From positions 124,001 to 188,000 of the forward strand of contig NZ_JAEQND010000012.1 of the NCBI RefSeq assembly GCF_016722765.1: DNA of 64,000 bases. Reading direction: 5' to 3'. The position numbers were made by a program, and so were the translations under genes. Under the pieces are notes generated by a model that was not told the DNA's origin, searched no databases, and was given only the letters and a program-made list of their open reading frames with translations. Origin of the DNA: Ramlibacter alkalitolerans (GTDB lineage Bacteria; Pseudomonadota; Gammaproteobacteria; Burkholderiales; Burkholderiaceae_C). Below are positions 35,599-45,458 of this stretch, one piece after another. Each line of letters opens with the position of its first letter. Positions within the stretch are counted from its first letter, which is position 1.

Positions 35599-35954
35599 GT
35601 ACCGCCCCCACCACGCCCCGCCCGAGCGTCATCCAGCTCGCCATCAAGGAAAAGGCGGCCCTGTATGCCGCCTACATCCCGCTGTTCTCCGACGGCGGCG
35701 TGTTCATTCCGACCACCCGCGAATACAAGCTGGGCGACGACGTCTACGTGCTGCTCTCGCTGCCGGACGACCCGCAGCGCTACCCGGTGGCCGGCAAGGT
35801 CGCCTGGGTCACGCCGGCCCGCGCGGCGGCCAACCGCACCCAGGGCGTGGGCGTGCGTTTTCCCTCCGACGACAAGTCCAAGCTGCTGAAGGTCAAGATC
35901 GAGGAGATCCTGGGCGGGCACCTGGCCTCCGAGCGGCCGACGCAGACCATCTGA
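35595..35954 (+). CDS. pilZ: PilZ domain protein (type IV pilus biogenesis PilZ)
   Basis: A 119-residue single-domain protein. The body (LAIKEKAALYAAYIPLFSDGGVFIPT, then VAGKVAWVTP and GVGVRFP) matches PilZ proper. The N-terminal RxxxR c-di-GMP motif is absent, as in the founding P. aeruginosa PilZ, which works in type IV pilus assembly by protein contacts. ATGA overlap with holB. No pilus genes are in the window. Confidence 0.88.
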   Translation: MSTAPTTPRPSVIQLAIKEKAALYAAYIPLFSDGGVFIPTTREYKLGDDVYVLLSLPDDPQRYPVAGKVAWVTPARAAANRTQGVGVRFPSDDKSKLLKVKIEEILGGHLASERPTQTI

Positions 35955-36032
35955 GCGCGCGGCGCCGGGGCGCCTAGAATCACTTTTTCAGCGCCGCGGG
36001 TCGCGAGGCCGCGCGGCGCGCCTGCTTTTGCC

Positions 36033-36839
36033 ATGTTCGTCGATTCCCACTGCCACCTGAGCTTCCCGGAGCTCGCCGCCCAGCTGCCCCAGATCCGCCA
36101 GGCCATGGCGCAAGCGAAGGTCGACCGCGCCCTTTGCATCTGCACGACCCTGGAGGAGTTCGAGGACGTGCACGCGCTGGCGATGCGCTACGACAACTTC
36201 TGGGCCTCCGCCGGCGTGCATCCGGACAACGAAGGCATCGCCGAGCCCACGGTGGACAAGCTGCTGGAGCTGGCCGCCCGCCCGAGGGTGGTGGGCATCG
36301 GCGAAACCGGCCTGGACTACTACCAGATGGAAGAGCGCAAGGGCGGCCGCAGCATCGCCGACCTGGAATGGCAGCGGGAGCGCTTTCGCACCCACATCCG
36401 CGCCGCGCACCGGTGCGGCAAGCCGCTGATCATCCACACCCGCGCCTCCTCGGCCGACACGATCGCGATCCTGAAGGAAGAGGGCGAGGACGGCTCCGCG
36501 GCGGCGGTGGGCGGCGTGTTCCACTGCTTCACCGAGACGGCCGAAGTGGCCCGGGCGGCGCTGGACCTGGGTTTCCACATCTCCTTTTCGGGGATCATCA
36601 CCTTCAAGAACGCGGCCGACCTGCGCGAAGTCGCGCGCTTCGTGCCCGAAGACCGGCTGCTGATCGAGACCGACAGCCCCTACCTCGCCCCGGTGCCGTA
36701 CCGCGGCAAGACCAACAACCCCTCCTACGTGCCCTTCGTCGCGAAGCAGGTGGCCGAGGTGCGCGGGCTGTCCGTGGAGCGGGTGGCCGAGCTCACCAGC
36801 CGCAATTTCGAGACCCTCTTCCGGCCTGCAGAATCATGA
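36033..36839 (+). CDS. TatD-family metal-dependent DNase
   Basis: A 268-residue TIM-barrel hydrolase with metal ligands in DSHCHLSF, GIGETGLDYY, HTRAS, HCFTE and ETDSPYLAP. Members are 3'-5' exonucleases acting on DNA or RNA. A TAGAAT hexamer (35975-35980) and a GC-rich hairpin lie in the 78-bp gap upstream, so it may have its own promoter. The next gene's ATG overlaps its stop. Confidence 0.93.
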   Translation: MFVDSHCHLSFPELAAQLPQIRQAMAQAKVDRALCICTTLEEFEDVHALAMRYDNFWASAGVHPDNEGIAEPTVDKLLELAARPRVVGIGETGLDYYQMEERKGGRSIADLEWQRERFRTHIRAAHRCGKPLIIHTRASSADTIAILKEEGEDGSAAAVGGVFHCFTETAEVARAALDLGFHISFSGIITFKNAADLREVARFVPEDRLLIETDSPYLAPVPYRGKTNNPSYVPFVAKQVAEVRGLSVERVAELTSRNFETLFRPAES

Positions 36840-37495
36840 GAATCTTCTCGAAGTTCGTCTTCCATCTCCTTGCTCTGCTTTCGCTTTCCCTGGCGCACGC
36901 CGGCTCCTACGAAGACTTCTTCCAGGCCGTCCGGCAGGACGACGGGCGGCGGATCACCGAGCTGCTCCAGCGCGGTTTCGATGCCAACGCGCTCGATCCC
37001 GCCCGGACGCACGGCCTGTTCATCGCCGTCAAGGAAGGCTCGCTGAAGGCGGCCGACGCGCTGATCGCCTGGCCGAAGACCCGGGTGGAATGGCGCAGCC
37101 CGAAGGACGAAAGCCCGCTGATGCTGGCGGCGCTCAAGGGCCAGACGGAGATCGTGCGCAAGCTGATCGCCCGCGACGCGCATGTGAACAAGACCGGCTG
37201 GGCGCCGCTGCACTATGCCGCCACGGGCGGCCACGTGGAGATCATCCAGATCCTGCTGGACGAGCACGCGTACATCGATGCCGAGTCGCCGAACAAGTCG
37301 ACCCCGCTGATGATGGCGGCCAAGTACGGCACGCCGGCGGCCGTGAAGCTGCTGCTGGAATCGGGGGCCGACCCGCGGTTGCGCAACGAGCTGGGCCTGT
37401 CGGCCATCGAGTTCGCGCAGCAGGGCAACCGGCGCGATTCGGCCGAGATGATCGCTGCGGCGATCCGCGCGAAGTACCCGAAAGGCAAGTGGTGA
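36836..37495 (+). CDS. Exported ankyrin-repeat protein
   Basis: A 219-residue protein with an N-terminal signal peptide (hydrophobic residues 8-22, cleavage likely after AHA) and four to five ankyrin repeats, the clearest being ESPLMLAALKGQTEIVRKLI, WAPLHYAATGGHVEIIQILL and STPLMMAAKYGTPAAVKLLL. It would act by protein binding in the periplasm. It overlaps the TatD gene by ATGA, an arrangement common in Burkholderiales. Partner unknown. Confidence 0.88.
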   Translation: MRIFSKFVFHLLALLSLSLAHAGSYEDFFQAVRQDDGRRITELLQRGFDANALDPARTHGLFIAVKEGSLKAADALIAWPKTRVEWRSPKDESPLMLAALKGQTEIVRKLIARDAHVNKTGWAPLHYAATGGHVEIIQILLDEHAYIDAESPNKSTPLMMAAKYGTPAAVKLLLESGADPRLRNELGLSAIEFAQQGNRRDSAEMIAAAIRAKYPKGKW

Positions 37496-37533
37496 CAGCC
37501 ACTTGCCGCGGGAAGTTCAAGTGCTGACGGGCG

Positions 37534-37905
37534 CTATTGCGCGGTGCAGCCGTTGATCAGTTCGACGCCGGCGGACATCGTGCCGGTGTCGGCCCGGCAG
37601 CGCGCCATGTCCGCGTAGTGGCCCTGGACCAGCATGCCCGGCGGGTTGTAGCGCAGCGTGGCCTGCGCCTGGAAGCCGCTGGCGGGGGCGTCCTGGCAAC
37701 GGGCGGCGCGGCCGGCGAGGGTTTCGACGCGCCGGCAGATGGCATCGTCCGGATAGTCGAACTGGCGGATCACGTTGCCCGAGGTGTCGCGGTAGACCAG
37801 GTGTTTGCCCGTGCCCGCCGCCACGCCCTTGTACAAGGGGTCCTGTGAGGCGCAGCCGGCCAGTACGACGGCCGCAAGGACCGAAAGTCGCGTGATCAAA
37901 TGCAT
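37534..37905 (-). CDS. Small outer-envelope lipoprotein, unknown function
   Basis: A 123-residue protein with a lipoprotein signal peptide ending in LAGC. The mature part has four further Cys residues, which could form two disulfides, and no family I recognise. The start at 37905 has GGGAGA 4 nt upstream; a longer frame is rejected. Upstream lies a palindromic ATACG-ATG-CGTAT. Confidence 0.7.
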   Translation of the reverse strand: MHLITRLSVLAAVVLAGCASQDPLYKGVAAGTGKHLVYRDTSGNVIRQFDYPDDAICRRVETLAGRAARCQDAPASGFQAQATLRYNPPGMLVQGHYADMARCRADTGTMSAGVELINGCTAQ

Positions 37906-38005
37906 GGAATCTCCCAGATGGCGTTCGCGGAGCCACTCCGCGGCAGGATGTTTTTTACAGGGAATCGGCGCTGCCGGGGGCGCGCTGTAACCGCCGTGGT
38001 AGTTG

Positions 38006-38018
38006 ATACGATGCGTAT
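38006..38018 (-). promoter_or_regulatory. AT-rich palindrome ATACG-ATG-CGTAT, candidate operator
   Basis: This inverted repeat lies in an unusually AT-rich patch (38003-38030) in a GC-rich window, about 100 bp upstream of the small lipoprotein gene. The minus strand reads TTGATT then, 17 bp on, TATCAA, which could be a -35/-10 pair overlapping the palindrome. The regulator is unknown. Confidence 0.3.
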
Positions 38019-38095
38019 TATGTAAAATCAAAGGCACGTAGAAGCGTCAGCCAAGGTATCCACCACCCCCCGTTCCCGGGCGTCCGCTCCCCGGC

Positions 38096-38575
38096 TCAGC
38101 TCCCCTGGGCCCAAGTCTCCCCCGTGATGCGCCACGCTCCACCGATGCGCTGCAGCCGCAAGCGCTTGGCGCCGGTGTCCCGGTGCCCGCCCGCCGCATA
38201 GCGCTGGGTGAAGGAAACCTCCGCTTCGGAGTCGCCCAGCAGGCGGATGCGCAGCGACTCCAGCTCCACCGAAATCCGGCGCCGGGCCAGGCGCGCACGG
38301 CGCGTTCGTTCCCAGTCGGCGCGCGAGCGCGCATCGCCGCGGAAATCGGGCGCGTAGAAACGCAGGTAGGTGTCGGCTTCGCCCAGTTCCCAGGCCAGCT
38401 TCCAGGCCTGGAGCATCTGCTCGATTTCGCCGCGCCGCTGGGGTGCGGCCTGCAGCCCTGCGCTCGTGCCGTCGATGGCCAGCACGCGCGGGCCTGCAGC
38501 GGCCGGCAGGCAGGCGAAAGCCGCCACGGCAAGGGCGAGCAGCCGGCGCTGCCGGTGCGTGTTCCAGAAAACCAA
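38096..38575 (-). CDS. Exported NTF2-like (SnoaL-type) domain protein
   Basis: A 159-residue protein with a signal peptide (residues 10-27, AAAG end) and an NTF2-like domain: IEQMLQAWKLAWELGEADTYLRFYAPDFRG, SADWERTRRARL-like helix and a C-terminal WRITGETWA strand. This domain often occurs attached to L,D-transpeptidases in Burkholderiales, but no transpeptidase domain is present here. The only in-frame start is TTG at 38575. Function unknown. Confidence 0.65.
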   Translation of the reverse strand: MVFWNTHRQRRLLALAVAAFACLPAAAGPRVLAIDGTSAGLQAAPQRRGEIEQMLQAWKLAWELGEADTYLRFYAPDFRGDARSRADWERTRRARLARRRISVELESLRIRLLGDSEAEVSFTQRYAAGGHRDTGAKRLRLQRIGGAWRITGETWAQGS

Positions 38576-38645
38576 TCCCGTTCCCCAACGACTTCGTTCC
38601 GGCCGCGATCATGCCAGCGCGCGGAGGCGCTGGCCCTGCGCCAGG

Positions 38646-39725
38646 TCACGCCGGGCGCAGCCTTGCCCTCGCCTCGTACCAGGGCTTGCTGCGATTGACG
38701 ACCCGCACCACCAGCAGCATCACCGGGACTTCGATCAGGACGCCGACCACCGTCGCTAGCGCGGCGCCCGAGGCGAATCCGAACAGGCTGATCGCGGCCG
38801 CGACGGCCAGTTCGAAGAAGTTGCTGGCCCCGATCAGGGCCGAGGGGCAGGCCACGCTGTGGGACTCGCCGACGGCGCGGTTCAGCCCGTAGGCGAGTGC
38901 CGCATTGAAGAACACCTGGATCAGGATCGGCACCGCCAGCATGGTGATCACCAGCGGTTGCTCCAGGATCGCGCGGCCCTGGAAGGCGAACAGCAGCACC
39001 AGCGTGGCGAGCAGCGCGGCGATCGACCACGGCCCCATCCGGGCCAGTGCGGCCTCGAAGGCCTGCGGGCCGCGCCGCAGCAGCGCGCGTCGCCACCATT
39101 GCGCGAGCGCGACCGGGATCAGGATGTACAGCAGCACCGAGGCGATCAAGGTGTCCCACGGGACCACGATGGCCGACAGGCCCAGCAGCAAGGCGACGAT
39201 GGGCGCGAAGGCGAAGACCATGATCGTGTCGTTCAGCGCCACCTGCGACAGCGTGAAGAGCGGATGGCCGTTGGTCAGGCGGCTCCAGACGAAGACCATC
39301 GCCGTGCACGGCGCGGCGGCCAGCAGGATCAGCCCCGCGATGTAGCTGTCCGCCTGGCCGGCCGGCAGCCAGGGCGCGAACACGTGCCGCACGAAGATCC
39401 AGGCCAGGAGCGCCATCGAGAACGGCTTGACCGCCCAGTTCACGAACAGGGTCACGCCGATGCCGCGCCAGTGCGTGCGCACCTGGTGCAGCGCGCCGAA
39501 GTCCACCTTCACGAGCATCGGAACGATCATCACCCAGATCAGCAGCCCCACCGGCAGGTTCACCCGCGCCAGTTCCATGCGCCCCACGGCCTGGAACACG
39601 CCGGGCGCCACCTGGCCCAGCCCGATGCCCGACACGATGCACAGGAACACCCAGACCGTGAGATAGCGCTCGAAGACGCTCATGGGCGCCGCCGGCGCCG
39701 GGGCGCTCGCCGTTGCGCACTGCAT
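38646..39725 (-). CDS. Arsenite efflux transporter ACR3
   Basis: A 359-residue transporter with about ten membrane helices. The essential Cys is in AAPCTAMVFVWS and the conserved Glu in VVGVLIEVPVML; LNDTIMVFAFAP is also typical of ACR3. It exports As(III) from the cytoplasm driven by the proton motive force. It is the last gene of arsR-arsI-acr3, 12 bp after arsI. The start may be 39725 or the ATG at 39683 (MSVFERYL). Confidence 0.93.
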   Translation of the reverse strand: MQCATASAPAPAAPMSVFERYLTVWVFLCIVSGIGLGQVAPGVFQAVGRMELARVNLPVGLLIWVMIVPMLVKVDFGALHQVRTHWRGIGVTLFVNWAVKPFSMALLAWIFVRHVFAPWLPAGQADSYIAGLILLAAAPCTAMVFVWSRLTNGHPLFTLSQVALNDTIMVFAFAPIVALLLGLSAIVVPWDTLIASVLLYILIPVALAQWWRRALLRRGPQAFEAALARMGPWSIAALLATLVLLFAFQGRAILEQPLVITMLAVPILIQVFFNAALAYGLNRAVGESHSVACPSALIGASNFFELAVAAAISLFGFASGAALATVVGVLIEVPVMLLVVRVVNRSKPWYEARARLRPA

Positions 39726-39737
39726 CCGGTGCCCGCC

Positions 39738-40199
39738 CTAGCAGCAGGAGGACTTCTCCGGCACGCCCGGCGGCTGGCCGGCAGGCGCACGCGGAGTGCA
39801 GCAGGCGGCGGCGCCCTGCTCCTGTTCGTTGAACACCGGAATGGTGGCGAGCGTGTGGAAATGCTCCCACGCGATGCCTTGCGGGTCCGTGATCCAGTGC
39901 TTGTCGCTGCGGGCATAGCAGCAGCTGGTCTCGCCCTCGTCCTGCAGTGCGAGATCGGCCGCCTGGGCCCGGGCCTTCAGTTCCGACAGTTCCTCCGCGT
40001 TGTCGGCCTGGATGCCCAGGTGATCGATGCCGGCGGCGTGGCCGCGCGTGGAGATCGCGAAATTCACCGGCGGGTCCTGCAGCATCCACTTGGCGTAATC
40101 GCTCTCGCTGCGCGTGGGTTCGGCTGCGAACAGCTTCGTGTAGAAGGCCAGGCTTTGCTGGAGGTCGTCGACGTGCAGGTGGACGTGGAAGCGCTTCAT
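39738..40199 (-). CDS. arsI: ArsI/CadI-family C-As lyase
   Basis: A 153-residue vicinal-oxygen-chelate dioxygenase. Metal ligands His5, His60 and Glu112 and the vicinal pair Cys93-Cys94 (TSCCYARSDKHW), which binds trivalent organoarsenical, are all in place. ArsI breaks the C-As bond of methyl- or aromatic arsenicals to give As(III). Two extra Cys pairs lie in the C-terminal tail (AACC, SSCC). It sits between arsR and acr3, so its As(III) product would be exported. Confidence 0.9.
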   Translation of the reverse strand: MKRFHVHLHVDDLQQSLAFYTKLFAAEPTRSESDYAKWMLQDPPVNFAISTRGHAAGIDHLGIQADNAEELSELKARAQAADLALQDEGETSCCYARSDKHWITDPQGIAWEHFHTLATIPVFNEQEQGAAACCTPRAPAGQPPGVPEKSSCC

Positions 40200-40214
40200 G
40201 GGGACTCCTTCGTT

Positions 40215-40541
40215 TCAGCAGTGGGTGCAGCCGGGAACCGTGAGTTGCTCGCAGCCCGCGCCCAGGCAGCAATGCGCCGCCAGGTAGTCCATGAGTTCGG
40301 ACATGCGTTCCAGGGAGGCGCGGTAGACCAGGTTGCGCCCGTCGCGCTCCTGGCTCACCATGCCCGCGTGCACGAGTTCCTTCAGGTGGAACGACAGCGT
40401 GGACGACGCAACGCCCAGCATCTGCGCCAGCTCGCTCGGATTCAGGCCCTGCGGCCCGACGCCGACCAGGGCCCGGAAGACCCGCAGGCGAAGCGGCTGC
40501 GCCAGGGCAGCGAGGGCGGCGACGGCGGCCTTTTCTTCCAT
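40215..40541 (-). CDS. arsR: ArsR-family arsenic-responsive repressor
   Basis: A 108-residue winged-helix repressor. The recognition helix region reads NPSELAQMLGVASSTLSFHLKEL and lacks the ELCVCDL cysteines of E. coli ArsR. Instead five Cys residues (91, 92, 97, 105, 108) cluster at the C-terminus and probably form the As(III) site, as in ArsR types with C-terminal sensing. A palindromic operator lies directly before the start codon. Divergent from the RlmN-like gene. Confidence 0.92.
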   Translation of the reverse strand: MEEKAAVAALAALAQPLRLRVFRALVGVGPQGLNPSELAQMLGVASSTLSFHLKELVHAGMVSQERDGRNLVYRASLERMSELMDYLAAHCCLGAGCEQLTVPGCTHC

Positions 40542-40543
40542 GA

Positions 40544-40559
40544 TTCGACTTTAGTCGAA
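40544..40559 (-). promoter_or_regulatory. ArsR operator TTCGAC-TTTA-GTCGAA
   Basis: A perfect 6-bp-arm inverted repeat ends 3 bp from the arsR ATG. Its form matches known ArsR/SmtB boxes. A further TTCGAC half-site (on the minus strand, reading GTTCGACA) lies at about 40561-40568. Binding here would block arsR-arsI-acr3, and possibly influence the divergent methyltransferase gene 55 bp away. Confidence 0.65.
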
Positions 40560-40613
40560 ATGTCGAACGGTGTCGAGTGCCCCCTGGCGGCGCGCTTGGG
40601 CACAATCGGCGCC

Positions 40614-41639
40614 ATGACCCGGATCGAGACCCTCGTGCAGCGCCTGCGTGCCGCCGGCGCCGGCCCCACGCACGAACGCCGCATCCTGCGCCTGTGGAGC
40701 AACGCGCTGGCGATGGACAGCGGCAAGCGCCGCATCGAGGACTTCCTGCCGGCCTCGCTGCGGGCCGAACTGCCGGCGATCGAGGCCGAACTCGCGGCGC
40801 TGGCCCGCATCGTCTCGGTCCATCCCGGCAGCGACGGCTCGGAGCGCCTGCTGGTGCAACTGGCCGACGGCCAGACCGTCGAAAGCGTGCTGCTGCCGCG
40901 CGACGGGCTCTGCATCTCCTCGCAGGTCGGCTGCGCCGTGGGCTGCCAGTTCTGCATGACGGGCCGCGGCGGCCTGGTGCGCCAGCTCGGAAGCGCCGAG
41001 ATGGTGGCGCAGGTCGCCCTCGCCCGCGCTCGCCGGCCGGTGAAGAAGGTGGTCTTCATGGGCATGGGCGAGCCGGCGCACAACCTCGATGCGGTGCTGG
41101 AGGCGATCGACCTGCTCGGGACGGCCGGCAACATCGGCCACAAGAACCTGGTGTTCTCCACCGTGGGCGACCCGCGGGTGTTCGAGCGGCTGCCGCGCGA
41201 ACGCGTCAAGCCTGCGCTGGCGCTGTCGCTGCACACCACGAAGGCGGACCTGCGCGAGACGCTGCTGCCGCGCGCACCGCGCATGACGCCCGAGGCGCTG
41301 GTCGAAGCGGCCGATGCGTATGCGCGCGCCACCGGCTACCCGATCCAGTACCAGTGGACGCTGCTGGAAGGCGTGAACGACGGCGAGGACGAACTCGATG
41401 GCATCGTGCGCCTGCTGGCCGGCCGCTACGGCGTGCTGAACATGATCCCCTTCAACCGCGTCGACGGCATCGCTTTCCGTCGTCCGAGCTGGGAGCGCGC
41501 GGCGGAGATCGCCCGCACGCTGCACCGGCGCGGCATCCTCACCAAGCTGCGCCAGTCGGCCGGGCAGGACGTCGAAGGCGGCTGCGGCCAGCTGCGCGCC
41601 CGCACGCTGCGCATCGTGCCGGTCGCGGCCGCGGCCTGA
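40614..41639 (+). CDS. RlmN/Cfr-family radical SAM RNA methyltransferase
   Basis: A 341-residue radical SAM enzyme. The cluster cysteines are in CAVGCQFCM, GMGEPAHN follows, and the methyl-carrying Cys is in GGCGQLRA near the end. The family methylates an adenine in 23S rRNA (and tRNA). It is shorter than typical RlmN and is not in the usual hisS-linked operon, so it may be a second, Cfr-like paralogue. Divergent from arsR. Confidence 0.85.
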   Translation: MTRIETLVQRLRAAGAGPTHERRILRLWSNALAMDSGKRRIEDFLPASLRAELPAIEAELAALARIVSVHPGSDGSERLLVQLADGQTVESVLLPRDGLCISSQVGCAVGCQFCMTGRGGLVRQLGSAEMVAQVALARARRPVKKVVFMGMGEPAHNLDAVLEAIDLLGTAGNIGHKNLVFSTVGDPRVFERLPRERVKPALALSLHTTKADLRETLLPRAPRMTPEALVEAADAYARATGYPIQYQWTLLEGVNDGEDELDGIVRLLAGRYGVLNMIPFNRVDGIAFRRPSWERAAEIARTLHRRGILTKLRQSAGQDVEGGCGQLRARTLRIVPVAAAA

Positions 41640-41698
41640 TCCGCCTTCCGCCCTGTCGCCCGCCGGCAACAGGGCACGCAGGCACGCGGGCAGGCTCC

Positions 41699-41712
41699 TT
41701 GCGTGCCATCAA
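41699..41712 (+). promoter_or_regulatory. FNR-like box TTGCG-TGCC-ATCAA
   Basis: One half matches the FNR half-site (ATCAA) exactly; the other has TTGCG in place of TTGAT. It lies 75 bp upstream of the haem sensor kinase start. The same lopsided form recurs at 59073 and 61396. Confidence 0.4.
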
Positions 41713-41787
41713 TAGCCCTCCCCTGCCCGCGGCGCACACTCGGCGTGCCGGCCCTTTCCGCGTCCGGCCGGCCCACCATCCAGCGGC

Positions 41788-43415
41788 ATGTCGCCGAAAA
41801 GCCTACAGTTCAAGGTCAGCCTGTACCTCACCCTCGTGCTCGGCGCGGCGATGGTGCTGCTGATCGTGCTGCTGGTGCGGCAGGAGCGCAGCGAGCAGCT
41901 GCGCACCATGGTCACCCACATGTCGCAGCTGTCGCAGGTCATCGAGCGCAGCACCCGCTATGCGATGCTGCTGGACGAACCCGAGATCGTCGACAAGATC
42001 ATCGAGGACATCGGCAAGCAGGAGGGCATCCGCAGCGTGCGCGTGCTGCGCAAGAACGGCACCATCGCGCACTCCAACGTCGCGGGCGAGGTCGGCCGGC
42101 ACATCGACCGTGACGCCGAGCACTGCTCGCAGTGCCACCAGGGCACGAAGAAGGTGCTGGGCGACGCGCCCCATGCGGTCAAGTGGCGCATCTTCGACAC
42201 GCCGGAGCGCCAGCAGCTGCTCGGGAACATGGAGGTGATCCGCAACGAGCCGTCCTGCTCGGGTGCCTCCTGCCACCAGCACCCGGCCAGCCAGTCGGTG
42301 CTGGGCATCGTCGACATCACCTACTCGCTCGCGGAATTCAACCGCACGATGGCCGACCACGTGGTGAAGATGATCGCGTTCTCGGTCGGCTTCGTGCTGC
42401 TGGTCGCGATCGGCGCCGGCTGGCTGCTGCGCCGCCTGATCTACCAGCCGCTGCGCGACCTCGCACGCGGCGCCGGGCGCATCGCCAGCGGCCATTTCGA
42501 CGAGCCGATCCCGGTGCGCGGCGCCGACGAGTTCGGCCGGCTTGCCGCTTCGACCAACGTGATGATGGCGGCCGTGAGCAAGTCGCACCGGGAACTGCAG
42601 GACTGGGTGGACACGCTGGAGGAAAAGGTCAGGGAACGCACCGGGGAACTGCGCCTGGCCGAAGCCGAGGTGGCGCGCGGCGAAAAGCTGGCCTCCATCG
42701 GCCAGCTCGCGGCGGGCATCGCGCACGAACTGAACAATCCCCTGACCGGCGTGCTCACCTTCACCTCGCTGATGCGCCAGAACGCGCCCGCGGGCAGCCA
42801 GGACGCCGAGGACCTGGACCTCGTGATCCGGGAAACGCGCCGCTGCGCGAGCATCATCCGGCGGCTGCTGGACTTCGCGCGCGAGAAGCCGCCGGAGAAG
42901 ACGGTGGTGAACCTCAATGAGCTCGCACAGGAAACGGTGCGCTTCGTCGAGCGCTCGGCGGCGCTGCAGCAGGTGGACATCGTGCTGGAGCCCGACCCCG
43001 CGCTGCCGCCCGTGCACGCCGACGCCGACCTGATCAAGCAGGTGCTGATGAACATGCTGGTGAACGCGCAGCAGGCCATCGACGGGCCGGGCCGCATCAC
43101 GGTGCGCACCCGCCTGCACCCCGCGCGCCGCCTGCCGCTGCGCTCCGCGCCGGAGCCGGTGGCGGAGATCGCCATCGCGGACACCGGCTGCGGCATCGCG
43201 AAAGCCGACCTGCAGCGCATCTTCGACCCCTTCTACACGTCCAAGGAAGTCGGCAAGGGCACCGGCCTGGGCCTGTCCGTGAGCTACGGCATCGTCAAGG
43301 CCCACGGCGGCCAGATCGAGGTAGAGAGCGCGGTCGGCGCCGGCAGCACCTTCCGCATCCTCCTGCCGGCCGCCCTGCCCGTGCGCGAGCCGCACGGCAC
43401 GCCGGAGACCACCGC

Positions 43416-43419
<4 letters not shown>
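41788..43419 (+). CDS. Sensor histidine kinase with two haem-c motifs in the periplasmic domain
   Basis: A 543-residue inner-membrane kinase. Membrane helices at about 9-30 and 193-215 enclose a periplasmic domain containing CSQCH (113-117) and CSGASCH (157-163), a CX2CH and a CX4CH haem-attachment motif. A HAMP domain follows, then a coiled coil, the H-box GIAHELNNP (His313) and a complete ATPase domain (DTGCGI, GTGLGLSVSYG). Haem would let it sense redox state, O2 or NO. Its stop overlaps the ATG of the NtrC-type regulator. Confidence 0.9.
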
Positions 43420-44840
<1,421 letters not shown>

Positions 44841-44864
44841 GTTGGCAGGGGTTGGAACACCCTT

Positions 44865-44964
44865 AACGCAAAAGCCGCAGAGGCTACGCAAAAGCCGCAA
44901 AAGAAGACTTCCTCAAGGAGGATTCCTTTCGCGGTTTTTGCGCAACTTTTGCGGCTTCTGCGTT
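44865..44964. repeat. Intergenic GCAAAAG-unit inverted repeat, copy D
   Basis: The left arm opens AACGCAAAAGCCGCAGAGG and repeats CGCAAAAGCCGCAAAAG; the right arm (GCGGTTTTTGCG..., ending TGCGGCTTCTGCGTT) is its approximate complement. It starts 24 nt after the stop of the NtrC-type gene and lies in a 241-bp gap between converging genes, together with the terminator of the cytochrome operon. Confidence 0.85.
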
Positions 44965-45019
44965 GAAGGCTTTCCCGTCCGGGGAAGCATCGACTCGCCT
45001 TGCCGGCGAGGCTACAAAC

Positions 45020-45058
45020 AAAAAAGGCCCCGCCGCCGACCCCCGTCGCGGCTGGGCC
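45020..45058 (-). terminator. Rho-independent terminator of the cytochrome operon
   Basis: On the minus strand, GGCCCAGCCGCGAC pairs with GTCGGCGGCGGGGCC around a GGGG loop and is followed by TTTTTTG. It lies 24 bp after the monohaem cytochrome stop codon, at the right place to end the operon. Confidence 0.8.
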
Positions 45059-45081
45059 CTGAAAGATCCTGGCGGCCTTAC

Positions 45082-45417
45082 CTATTGCGCCAGGACCCAC
45101 TGCACCAGGTTCTTGATCTGGGCAGCGTCCTTGGTGGAGACGGCCTTGTGGTCCTCTTCGCTGCCGTCGTCCAGCTTCACCTTCGGGCTCTTGGTCACGA
45201 AGTCGACCAGCTTCGCTTCCGCGTCGGCCTTGCCCTTGTACTTGGCCGCGACCTTCTGGTAGGCCGGGCCCTTCTTCGCCTTGTCGACGGAGTGGCACTT
45301 GGTGCAGCCGTTGTCCTTCATGAGCTTCACGGCTGCGTCGCCGTCGACGGCTGCCATGGACGGCAGCGCAAACGCACACAGGACGGCGGCAGCCGCCGCG
45401 CAGGTCTTGAACTTCAT
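45082..45417 (-). CDS. Monohaem cytochrome c lacking the usual distal Met
   Basis: A 111-residue periplasmic protein with a signal peptide (SMA end) and one haem site, CTKCH. Class I cytochromes normally supply a Met as sixth ligand from the C-terminal half; none is present after the haem motif, while a His occurs in SEEDHKAV. A bis-His haem of lower potential is therefore possible. It is the last gene of the multihaem operon, 41 bp after the b-type cytochrome, and probably takes electrons from the complex. Confidence 0.88.
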   Translation of the reverse strand: MKFKTCAAAAAVLCAFALPSMAAVDGDAAVKLMKDNGCTKCHSVDKAKKGPAYQKVAAKYKGKADAEAKLVDFVTKSPKVKLDDGSEEDHKAVSTKDAAQIKNLVQWVLAQ

Positions 45418-45458
45418 CTTTCCCTCCTAAGAAGCATGGTTGCCAAAACAGGTTTCCC

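Noticed and set aside
38859-41639. A 926-residue protein including the RlmN-like sequence
   Set aside because: The upstream part is antisense to arsR, arsI and acr3; real similarity begins at the ATG at 40614.
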